NCBI RefSeq assembly: GCF_001981525.1
Contig: NZ_MPSB01000002.1
Location: 1-64,000, forward strand
DNA: 64,000 bases
Direction of reading: 5' to 3'
DNA from: Sphingomonas jeddahensis
GTDB lineage: Bacteria > Pseudomonadota > Alphaproteobacteria > Sphingomonadales > Sphingomonadaceae
Part shown: positions 55,056 to 63,007 of the stretch, piece by piece
Layout of the letters: every line of letters starts with the position of its first letter
How positions within the stretch are numbered: position 1 is the stretch's first letter
The notes under the pieces: model-generated
What the model was told of the DNA's origin: nothing
Database searches by the model: none
Seen by the model: the letters and a program-made list of their open reading frames with translations, nothing else
Position numbers and translations under genes: made by a program

Positions 55056-55853
55056 ATGACACTGAGCCTTACACCGATAGAACATGGCGATCTCTGCCAT
55101 GGCTGGACATGGACAATCGATGACGAGGATCTGCTGGCCGAGCGGGTCGCGCGAATCGTGCTTGGGCAATATCGTCATGTCGCAAAGATCCTGAGCGGTG
55201 CTGGCCTGCCTGGCCCCGCGGCCAATGCTGAACAGGCCAATGCTGCGATCAAGCAGTTGACACTGGCTGACGGCGCCGATCCTTGGCATCGCGACGGTTG
55301 GCTTTTTCAGGCAATTTCTTGGATTGCCGCGCACCAGCAACCCTCCGCATCGCTCACGCGCATGCCGCACATCCGCAAGGCGGATAAGGGTTTCGATGGG
55401 ATGCAACTCAGTCTCGACGCCCATGGCACGTCGGTCACGGCAGTCGTGATCTTCGAGGACAAGGCTACAGACAATGCGCGCGATACCATCCGCGACGACG
55501 TCTGGCCGGGGATCGTTGCCCTCGAGAAGGGCGAGAGGTTGAACGAACTCAGCCAGGAGGTAAGCGGGATGCTCGATGCCCGCGCCTCCGTAGATCCGCT
55601 ATTCGACCTCGACAACGCCATCGCCAACACGCTCTGGCAAGAGGTTCGGCGCTACCGCGTAAGCATAACTATCGGCGACACTCATAATAGCGAGGCGGCA
55701 CGCGCTGCGCTCTTCAAGGGCTTCGATGAAAGTGCCCCAGGAGCGGCAAAGCGCCGGCGCGCAGACACCATTTATCTGCCAACGATGCGCAGCTGGATGG
55801 CGGGGTTCGCGGACCGCGTGATCGACAAGATCAAGGTGGTCGCCGGTGTTTGA
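55056..55853 (+). CDS. HamA/AbpA-like PD-(D/E)xK nuclease (DUF1837-type)
   Basis: A 265-residue protein. The core KGFD114GMQLSLD then VVIFE134DK136A gives the Asp, Glu and Lys of a PD-(D/E)xK fold in the order and spacing of HamA (Hachiman) and AbpA proteins, each preceded by a helical region and followed by DNARDTIRDDVWPGI. HamA and HamB form an anti-phage complex in which the helicase releases the nuclease on sensing damaged phage DNA. The call rests on motif pattern plus the partner gene, not on a database match. It starts 11 bp after res and overlaps the helicase gene by 8 nt. The exact system type (Hachiman, AbpAB or new) is not settled. Confidence 0.72.
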   Translation: MTLSLTPIEHGDLCHGWTWTIDDEDLLAERVARIVLGQYRHVAKILSGAGLPGPAANAEQANAAIKQLTLADGADPWHRDGWLFQAISWIAAHQQPSASLTRMPHIRKADKGFDGMQLSLDAHGTSVTAVVIFEDKATDNARDTIRDDVWPGIVALEKGERLNELSQEVSGMLDARASVDPLFDLDNAIANTLWQEVRRYRVSITIGDTHNSEAARAALFKGFDESAPGAAKRRRADTIYLPTMRSWMAGFADRVIDKIKVVAGV

Positions 55854-58800
55854 TCCAACTACGGCGGCACTGATCCGCGGGGCGCCCCCGCTTGAGGGGC
55901 TCGATCTCGATAATCTGCCAAAGCGCCTAACCGAGGCCTTTGCTGATATCGTCACTGCGCGCATTCGTCTCCGCGGCGCGGCAACCGACACGGACGAGGC
56001 AAGCCTAGTGTCAACGGTCGCAGAGCTGCGCCGGATCGCCGCGGCTCACGAGGTATATGCAGCTCTCCTCCCTAACCGCGAAAATCGCGCCTCAGCCGCA
56101 TTCGTTGCCGCATCAGCGCATCAAGCAGTGTCGCTTGCATTTCGCGACACTCAGGCCAACAGCTACGTTGATACGAATGCCGTAAGTTCCGACGTCTGTG
56201 CGACGCTGCTGTTTCTGCTCGCCGAAGCGCACGCCGACGCGGCAGAAGCAGCGAAGCGCATTGCGCCAGCCCCCGATGCCAGCCCAATAGAGCGAGCGCT
56301 GCTCCTCGCTATCCGCAGTCTTGCCCAAGGCAGACTCGGCGAGATCGTCGCTGCTGACGAACCAGAGATTAGCTCCTCGGATAGCGACCTCGGCTTGCGC
56401 GCGCTCGATGCGCTTCGGCTGGTGCTTCTGCGCGGTGTTAACAACCTCGCGCGTCAGTTGCGCCTGCGCCTTGATCTCGCGCCCGAAGCTGGTGGCGTCA
56501 CGCCGGCTAGCTCGCTGTTCGCCCAAGTCCGCAAGCTGGCAAGCGAACCGATCGAAGGCGCCGGCGTTGCCGGTGAGGTGCTGCTCAGTCTGTATCCGGG
56601 CCCCTTACACCTCGCCAATTTGCTGCTCGGTCTCGAAGGCGACCTCCTCGCTACCGCCCTCAGCCGTATTCCTACGCCGGGCGGGCTAGAGGAGAATGGT
56701 TGGTGGCAAACGCTTCGCCGGATGGCACGCCAACGTCCGTATCTCTGGCGCAATCATCGCGAAGCGATTGAGAAAGGCTATCTCGAACAGGGCGTCTCTT
56801 CGGCAATCAGCTTTCCGACCGGGGGTGGCAAATCGACTCTTGCCGAACTGAAGATTGCCACCGCATTGCTTCGCGGCCAACGAGTTGTTTTTCTAGCGCC
56901 CACCCACGCGTTGGTTGGGCAGACGCAACGTTCGCTGAGAGGCACTTTCCAAGACTACAGCATTCTTGCCGATGTCGATGAGGACGTCGGCATTGGCGAG
57001 GTCGTTGTGCTCGGCGAGGTCACGGTCATGACACCCGAACGCTGCCTGATGCTGCTTTCGGTCGACCCTGACGCCTTTGCCGATCTCGGCCTTATTGTTT
57101 TTGACGAATGCCATCTTCTCCATCCGCGCGAGGGCGACCGCAGCCGACGCGGCCTCGACGCGATGCTCGCGATCTTAAACCTGACGCGAGTCGCGCCAGA
57201 CGCGGACCTGCTCCTCCTGTCGGCGATGATGAAGAACACCGACGAGATCGCCGGCTGGGTAGCCTTCCTGACGGGCCGCCATTGCCTGACTCTCGACCTC
57301 AACTGGAAGCCGACGCGGCAGGTGCGAGGCTGCGTAGTGTATCCTGCGGAGCAAGTCGCGGCGCTCAAAGCCATGCTCGCCCAGGCCCGCCTCGACTATC
57401 CCGATCACAATCAGCCCCCGTTAGGCATCAAGAACGCGCTGCTCGCGCAACCTTTTGGTCTGTTTAGTCTGCTCCAGACATGGTCGACCACCGATCGCAG
57501 CGATTACGCACTGCTTCAGCTACTTGGCGAGGGGCGACCACTCTCGAGCGGGCGAAGCCAAGGAGGGAACTGGTACCTTACCCCGAATGGGAACGAGACG
57601 AGCGGCGCAATTGCAGCGGCTGCGGCGAGCGCCGGCATGAAAACTCTCGTTTTCGTGCAAACCACAGTATTCTGCGAGAGTTGCGTTAGAGCTTATCCAG
57701 GACGCGTGCCCGCGAACCAGGTCACGCTCACCGAGGACGAGGTGAAATGGCGGCAGCTCGCCGAAGAAGAATTGGGCAGCCCCGCCTACTGCTACATGCA
57801 GCTAGCCGACGACGGCACGCTCCGGGCGGGTAGTGCGAGCCACCACGCGTTGCTGCTGCGAGAGGAGCGAGAACTTCACGAAAGCCTCTTCCGCCGCCCC
57901 GACGGGATCAAGGTCCTCTTCGCAACTTCAACGCTCGCGCAGGGAATGAACCTCCCTTCGGAGTTTGTGATCATCTCGGGCGACAGCCGCTTTGATCCAG
58001 ATGCCGACAAGATGCAAAAACTGGAGGCGCATGAGCTACTGAACGCCGCTGGGCGCGCGGGACGAGCTGGCGAGGGCGCGCAGGGTGTTGTGCTTCTCGT
58101 CCCGAGTAAGGTCATCGATTTCGATAATCTAAACAGCCAGATCAGTGGGCACTGGATGGATCTGCAGGCGATTTTCGAGCAGGCCGATCAATGTCTCGTC
58201 ATTGACGACCCAGTGAAGCTGGTTCTCGATCGAATTCACGACGGCGTTACTCAAGGCGGCGCGTCGGCTTATCTGTTAAGTAAGCTGCCGCTCGCTGTTG
58301 CCGGCGCAGAAGAAGATCCAGCGGCAGCCCTCCTCAACCGCAGCTTCGGCGCCTATCGTGCGTTGCTCGCCGGCGACGCGAATTGGCTGACCACTCGCGT
58401 TGCCTCCGCTCTCGCTGCCCGCGAGGCATTGGATCTTCCCGAACCCGATCGCTGGATTGAGCAAGTGGCGGGAGCCACGGGCATCCCTGTCGCGCTGCTC
58501 AAGCAGATCGTTGAGCGGCTCGACGCGGGAGCTTTCTCAGGATCGGCCGTCGACGTCGTCCTTGCCCTGCTCGATTGGCTAGATGCTCATCCTAGTCAGC
58601 TCCTCGAGTTGATCAGGCCTGAGAGCCTCGAGGAGATGTTCGGCACGCAATACAAGAGCCTTTCTAATGCGTCGGCACGCGGCAGCTACGCGTTGCAGTG
58701 GTTGCGCAGGCTGTGGCCAATATGGCTGGCGGGCAAGCCGCTTTGCGAACTCGAAAGAGAGTTTTTAGGGCCGGTGGCCAATCTTAGACAGTGTAAGAAT

Positions 58801-59157
58801 GCGCGTCACTTCGCGTTGCGGCTGGTGCCAGATCTCGCCTTTCTTGCGGGCTTGCCAGGGCGCTTGCTCGCAGCAAGGCTCCGGGCCGCAGGGGACGAAA
58901 CCCCGGTTCCCGCAGTCTTAGCGGCGCTCGGCGGAATTGTCCGGGAAGGTTGCGATAGCCCTGAAAGCCTTGCCGTGCGGTTGCATCTAACCCGGTCCGT
59001 ATCACGGGTTGCCGCTCGTAAGCACTACGAGGAGATCCGTGAGCACATTCAGCCAGGAGATCCGAACGAGAGCTTCGACGATACCTTGGAGCGAATCCGT
59101 CATGCGGATCTCATCGCGCAGTTTGATGACCTTAGCGGCGAAGACGGAGTCGCTTGA
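55846..59157 (+). CDS. HamB/AbpB-like Ski2-type SF2 helicase
   Basis: An 1103-residue helicase starting at GTG 55846 (GTGTTTGA overlap with hamA-like). A 320-residue helical N-terminal region precedes Walker A PTGGGKS (324-330). Motif II is DECH at 420-423 (VFDECHLLHP), motif III is LLLSAMMKN, and motifs V/VI are ATSTLAQGMNLPSEFVIISGDSRFDP and ELLNAAGRAGRAGEGAQGV. The C-terminal 350 residues are helical and rich in Leu, as in the long C-terminus of HamB-type proteins. Length and coupling to a small PD-(D/E)xK gene fit HamB or AbpB. Third-position GC looks lower than in mod and res, suggesting a separate acquisition. The gene ends 127 bp before attR. Confidence 0.78.
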   Translation: MFDPTTAALIRGAPPLEGLDLDNLPKRLTEAFADIVTARIRLRGAATDTDEASLVSTVAELRRIAAAHEVYAALLPNRENRASAAFVAASAHQAVSLAFRDTQANSYVDTNAVSSDVCATLLFLLAEAHADAAEAAKRIAPAPDASPIERALLLAIRSLAQGRLGEIVAADEPEISSSDSDLGLRALDALRLVLLRGVNNLARQLRLRLDLAPEAGGVTPASSLFAQVRKLASEPIEGAGVAGEVLLSLYPGPLHLANLLLGLEGDLLATALSRIPTPGGLEENGWWQTLRRMARQRPYLWRNHREAIEKGYLEQGVSSAISFPTGGGKSTLAELKIATALLRGQRVVFLAPTHALVGQTQRSLRGTFQDYSILADVDEDVGIGEVVVLGEVTVMTPERCLMLLSVDPDAFADLGLIVFDECHLLHPREGDRSRRGLDAMLAILNLTRVAPDADLLLLSAMMKNTDEIAGWVAFLTGRHCLTLDLNWKPTRQVRGCVVYPAEQVAALKAMLAQARLDYPDHNQPPLGIKNALLAQPFGLFSLLQTWSTTDRSDYALLQLLGEGRPLSSGRSQGGNWYLTPNGNETSGAIAAAAASAGMKTLVFVQTTVFCESCVRAYPGRVPANQVTLTEDEVKWRQLAEEELGSPAYCYMQLADDGTLRAGSASHHALLLREERELHESLFRRPDGIKVLFATSTLAQGMNLPSEFVIISGDSRFDPDADKMQKLEAHELLNAAGRAGRAGEGAQGVVLLVPSKVIDFDNLNSQISGHWMDLQAIFEQADQCLVIDDPVKLVLDRIHDGVTQGGASAYLLSKLPLAVAGAEEDPAAALLNRSFGAYRALLAGDANWLTTRVASALAAREALDLPEPDRWIEQVAGATGIPVALLKQIVERLDAGAFSGSAVDVVLALLDWLDAHPSQLLELIRPESLEEMFGTQYKSLSNASARGSYALQWLRRLWPIWLAGKPLCELEREFLGPVANLRQCKNARHFALRLVPDLAFLAGLPGRLLAARLRAAGDETPVPAVLAALGGIVREGCDSPESLAVRLHLTRSVSRVAARKHYEEIREHIQPGDPNESFDDTLERIRHADLIAQFDDLSGEDGVA

Positions 59158-59284
59158 GCGGATGCGACGGCTCGATACAATGTTGCTCGTGCCCGGGTTT
59201 TGGTGATACAAGACTGGTCCAAAGCACAATCGGCGTGTGCTGTTAAGTCATTGAAATATCGCGCAGAGCGGACCGATGGACCCC

Positions 59285-59303
59285 TCCCGTAGGGGTCACC
59301 AGC
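59285..59303 (+). repeat. attR direct repeat
   Basis: TCCCGTAGGGGTCACCAGC, identical to 36580-36598 at the tRNA-Glu end. It marks the right end of the island. Confidence 0.93.
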
Positions 59304-59616
59304 GGCGGAAATCCGCCATTCTCGTAAGCGCAGCGCAGAGAGTTCTGCGCTTTCGCCGACGCTTCCCTGATCGTTCTCAGCCGGCAAGCGAGCGTCGATG
59401 GCGAAGTACAGGTAATCACCCAGCGGGCGCGTTATCTGCCGTCAAGCCCACGTCTTCCTTCCGGGGCTGAATACCCGGGGGCCAGACCGCGCAGCCTGAT
59501 CGTCTCCTGGCGGAGCGCGTCCTTCGCCGAATGAACGAGCACTTCTAACGTCCCGGCAGCCCTTCGCGGAGGCGTGTTAAGCGCCCGGGCATATTGAATG
59601 ACCAAAGCACGGCATG
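59303..59616. other. Host region right of the island, no supported gene
   Basis: A hairpin GGCGGAAATCCGCC lies at 59304-59317 immediately after attR, probably the original tRNA-Glu terminator displaced by island insertion. The remaining about 300 bp, up to the TetR stop, hold no recognisable gene or RNA. Confidence 0.5.
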
Positions 59617-60243
59617 TCATGCTTCACTCGATAGTTGATAATCGGGGTAGGCGAACATTGCTTTGAAGACGAAGTGCGCGTCCTCGAAAGTCCTTTCCAC
59701 GTCAACTGCTTCTTCCTTGAGCATTTCGTCCAGGGAATAAGCGAATTCGACCGAAAGGCGCGTTCGGCGTCGCAGTACCGCGCGATCCACGTGGGGTAGA
59801 TAAATGTGGTACAGATCCGTCAGCAGATCGGTGACGAGATTGTGCGAGAACAACCGGATCGGCGTGAGGTTTGGCACCGCGTGGAGTGATCGCATGATCC
59901 ACAGCGCACCAGGCTCGCTGCTTGTGATCGCGTGCATTTCCCGCAGCAAGTCGATCGTGCGATCGGCCAGCACCTCAAGCCCCGCATCGGCATAGCGAGC
60001 GATCCACGCCTGCATGGCGAGGTTCTGGCGCTGCATCAGCCGCTCCGCCAAGGCACCGATCACGGCGTATTTGTCATCGAAATAGCGGTAGAGCGCTGGC
60101 GGGGTCGTGCCGGCGCGCTCGCAGATCAGGTTGGTTGATATTCGCTCGATCCCGACCTCTCCCAGCAACATGCCAGCGGCGTCGAGCAGGGCATCATAGG
60201 TCCGCTGCGCGCGGGCTTGCACCGGTTTTCTGTGCGTGAGCAA
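59617..60243 (-). CDS. TetR-family transcriptional regulator
   Basis: A 208-residue repressor. The N-terminal HTH runs through residues about 8-55 (RAQRTYDALLDAAGMLLGEVGIERISTNLICERAGTTPPALYRYFDDKYAVIGALAERL), the TetR signature. The rest is the helical ligand-binding and dimer domain; ligand unknown. The start is TTG 60243 with GAGAGGA about 9 nt upstream. Divergent from the TonB-dependent receptor gene, with an 18-bp palindrome between them, so it most likely represses that gene and itself. Confidence 0.9.
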   Translation of the reverse strand: MLTHRKPVQARAQRTYDALLDAAGMLLGEVGIERISTNLICERAGTTPPALYRYFDDKYAVIGALAERLMQRQNLAMQAWIARYADAGLEVLADRTIDLLREMHAITSSEPGALWIMRSLHAVPNLTPIRLFSHNLVTDLLTDLYHIYLPHVDRAVLRRRTRLSVEFAYSLDEMLKEEAVDVERTFEDAHFVFKAMFAYPDYQLSSEA

Positions 60244-60292
60244 TCCGCCCCGTCCTCTCTGCCATCAAAACGGAACCAAATCGTCATAAAAC

Positions 60293-60310
60293 TGATAGCG
60301 ATCGCTATCA
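60293..60310. promoter_or_regulatory. Probable TetR operator palindrome
   Basis: TGATAGCGATCGCTATCA is a perfect 18-bp palindrome, 40 bp before the TonB receptor start and 50 bp upstream of the TetR gene. Size and position fit a TetR-dimer binding site overlapping divergent promoters. Confidence 0.65.
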
Positions 60311-60349
60311 TATGACCGCCCCGTAGAAACACAAAGGGGTCGAGTTCCA

Positions 60350-62884
60350 ATGTACGTCAATCCTCTCCGGCGCACCCTGCTGGGCGCGTCGGCAACGATC
60401 GCGCTTGTCGTCGCAGCGCCGGCTTGGGCACAGACCAGCAATCACGTCCAGGACGGCGCCGCGATCCCGGCGAACGAGCCGGCCCGCGGCACCGGCGGCG
60501 CGCAGGCCAGCGATCCGGACAGCGGCAGCGAGATCATCGTCACGGCGCGGGCCGGTAACGAGAACCAGGCCAAGGTCGAGGCGAGCTACGCAATCTCGAC
60601 CATCTCATCCGAAATGCTGAAGATGAAGGCGCCCATTGGAGTTGGCGAGGCGCTGAAGAACGTCCCCGGCTTCTGGGTCGAAAGCTCGTCGGGCGAGACC
60701 AGCGGCAACATCCGCGTGCGCGGCATCCCGACGGACGGCTATTCGCAGGTCGCCTTGCTCGAGGATGGGGTCACGATCCAGCACGATCCGGGCCTCGGCT
60801 GGCTCAACGGCGATCAGTCGCTGCGCATCGATCAGTCGCTGGAGCGCGTCGAAGTGGTACGCGGCGGCCCGTCCTCGCTCTTCTACTCCAACGCACCAGG
60901 CGCTGTGGTGAATTTCATCACTCGCCGCGGCGGTGACACGCTGGAAGGTCTCGTCCGCTACGAAGGTGCGGACTTCAACTCGCACCGTGTCGATGGCTGG
61001 ATCGGCGGCCCGATCGCCAACACCGGCTGGAATTTCTTCGTCGGCGGCTTCTATCGTATCTCGGACGGGCAGCGTCAAACCGGCTATCGCCTCGGCGAGG
61101 GCGGCCAGATCCGCGCCGCCTTGTCGACCGAATGGGACGGCGGCTCCTTCATGATGAGCGTCAAGCATCTCGACGAGCGGGTCGAGAATGCGATGGTGAC
61201 GCCCTTCGTCAACAACGAGGATGGCGATCCCGTCGGTGTGCCGGGCTTCGATGCGCTCAAGGACACGATCGCTGGCCCGGAAACGCGCTACTTCAAATTT
61301 CGCACCCCAACCGGCCTTTATGATTTCGACGCCGGCGTCGCCAACAAGGCGCAGATCACACAGGTAACGATGCAGGGCCGGTTCGAGCTGGGCGAGGATT
61401 TCAGCCTGTTGCAGAGCCTGCGCTATCGTGACAGCTACCAGAAGCGCAACAGCATCACGCCGCGCTCGATCTTCACCAATGCCGACGTGCTCACGTCGCT
61501 GCGTGGCACGTTCGGCTTGCCGGCGGGCACGCCGCTCAGCCTCACCTATACGAACGGTGGTGGCGCTTTCTCACCGACGCAGAACAGCAACGGCCTCGTG
61601 CTGCTCAACCTCGCGCGCTCGTTCACCGTGCCCGAAAGCGAAGTGATCAGCGACACGCGCCTTCAGAAGACCTTCCAGGCCGGCGGCCAGCACGATTTCG
61701 CGCTCGGCCTGTATTACGCCTATGTCGACGAGGATTATAACGCGACCTCCGCGTCGATCCTCACTGATGTGAAGAACAACGCCTCGTTGCTCGACGTGGT
61801 GCTTCCCGGCGCGGGCGGCGCGCCGGGTACCGTGCTGACCGAGGGGGGCGTGCTGAGCTACGGCACCGAGTTTGGCTATTCTTCGGGCACGTCGCGCACC
61901 ATCGCGCTTTATGCCTCGGACGAATGGAAAATCACCGACAAGCTGCGCCTCGACGGCGGGCTGCGCTGGGAGCAGGTCAGCGTCAACGGGCTCAGCGAAG
62001 GCAGCCGTACGCAGAACCTGAACCAGAGCCCGACCGTTGCCGACGATGCGGTGGCGGCTGGCAATGGCGTGTTCACGCCGTGGACCGGCTCGAACGATGA
62101 TCTCGCCTGGTCGGTTGGTGTTAATTATCAGTTCCAGCCGAGCTTCGGCGCCTTTGCCCGCTACACCTCCACCTATCGCCTGCCGGGCGTGTCGAGCTTC
62201 TTCGGCAACCCGAGCCAGAAGCCCGTCACGCAGCAGATGAACTTTCAGGAAGTCGGCCTGAAATTCGATCGCCGCAACTTCAACCTGTTCGTCACCGGCT
62301 TCCGCACAATCTACCAAAGCTATCAGATCAGCGACTATCGCCAGAACAATGCGGGGCAGTTCGTGCTCAACACCGTGTTCGGCGATACCGAGACCTGGGG
62401 TGCGGAGGTCGAAGGCACGATCCGGCCGGTGCCGTGGTTCGATATTCATGCGAACTACACCTACCAGCGCGCGCGTTTCACCGACTTTGTCTATCGCGAT
62501 GCCAACGGGCGGGTGTTCGATTACTCGAAGAACCGCCTGGTCCGCGTGCCCGAGCACCAGTTCCGCATCACGCCGGCCATCAACCTGTTCGACGATCGTT
62601 TCCGCCTCGAAGCGGACATCTCGCACTACGGCCAGCGCTGGTCGGACGTGGCGAACCAGATCGATCTGCCAGCCTATACCACCGTCGATCTCAACGCGCG
62701 GCTCGATGTCACCCCGTTGCTGAGCCTCAACCTCTACGTCAACAATCTGACCGACACGATTGGACTGACCGAAGGCAATCCGCGCGCCGGATCGATCCAG
62801 AACGAGGAAGTGGGCGACGCCGTGTACATCGCCCGCTCGATCTTCGGCCGAAGCGTGCGCGGCGCGGTGACGTTCCGCTTCTAA
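60350..62884 (+). CDS. TonB-dependent outer-membrane receptor (TetR-controlled)
   Basis: An 844-residue outer-membrane transporter. Signal peptide: LLGASATIALVVAAPAWAQ. A TonB-box-like EIIVTARAG lies near residue 62. The plug contains NIRVRGIPTDGYSQVALLEDGV, and then VEVVRGGPSSLFYSNAPGAVVNFITRRGG. The barrel ends in VRGAVTFRF with terminal Phe. The plug and the C-terminal strand pattern resemble receptors for small organic ligands rather than siderophores, but the substrate is unreadable. A palindromic operator sits upstream, and the metallohydrolase gene follows after a REP repeat. Confidence 0.92.
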   Translation: MYVNPLRRTLLGASATIALVVAAPAWAQTSNHVQDGAAIPANEPARGTGGAQASDPDSGSEIIVTARAGNENQAKVEASYAISTISSEMLKMKAPIGVGEALKNVPGFWVESSSGETSGNIRVRGIPTDGYSQVALLEDGVTIQHDPGLGWLNGDQSLRIDQSLERVEVVRGGPSSLFYSNAPGAVVNFITRRGGDTLEGLVRYEGADFNSHRVDGWIGGPIANTGWNFFVGGFYRISDGQRQTGYRLGEGGQIRAALSTEWDGGSFMMSVKHLDERVENAMVTPFVNNEDGDPVGVPGFDALKDTIAGPETRYFKFRTPTGLYDFDAGVANKAQITQVTMQGRFELGEDFSLLQSLRYRDSYQKRNSITPRSIFTNADVLTSLRGTFGLPAGTPLSLTYTNGGGAFSPTQNSNGLVLLNLARSFTVPESEVISDTRLQKTFQAGGQHDFALGLYYAYVDEDYNATSASILTDVKNNASLLDVVLPGAGGAPGTVLTEGGVLSYGTEFGYSSGTSRTIALYASDEWKITDKLRLDGGLRWEQVSVNGLSEGSRTQNLNQSPTVADDAVAAGNGVFTPWTGSNDDLAWSVGVNYQFQPSFGAFARYTSTYRLPGVSSFFGNPSQKPVTQQMNFQEVGLKFDRRNFNLFVTGFRTIYQSYQISDYRQNNAGQFVLNTVFGDTETWGAEVEGTIRPVPWFDIHANYTYQRARFTDFVYRDANGRVFDYSKNRLVRVPEHQFRITPAINLFDDRFRLEADISHYGQRWSDVANQIDLPAYTTVDLNARLDVTPLLSLNLYVNNLTDTIGLTEGNPRAGSIQNEEVGDAVYIARSIFGRSVRGAVTFRF

Positions 62885-62898
62885 CCTTACTCTCCACC

Positions 62899-62988
62899 CG
62901 CACCCCGAACTTGAGCCGAGGGTCCCGCTGCCTTCTTCCTCCAACGTCGAAGAAGGCAGCGGGACCCCGGCTCAGGGCCGGGGTGACG
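62899..62988. repeat. REP-like palindromic repeat, 3' copy
   Basis: Arms at about 62901-62938 and 62949-62987 are complementary over most of their length (one-base insertion in the left arm) around a short loop CTCCAACGTC. It is the same family as the repeat at 1-95. It lies between the TonB receptor and the metallohydrolase, 19 bp before the latter's start, and could fold in the mRNA as a terminator or stabiliser. Confidence 0.8.
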
Positions 62989-63007
62989 AAGCCTCAGGAC
63001 CACGCCG

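Larger units (their letters stand above)
36580..59303. mobile_element. tRNA-Glu-integrated genomic island (about 22.7 kb)
   Basis: The 19-bp 3' end of tRNA-Glu is repeated exactly at 59285-59303, and an integrase ORF starts 89 bp past the tRNA. Cargo includes mobilisation-type proteins, a signalling cassette and a four-gene defence operon. No conjugation apparatus or replication initiator is visible, so it would need another element for transfer. The integrase is apparently frameshifted, so the island may now be fixed. Confidence 0.9.
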
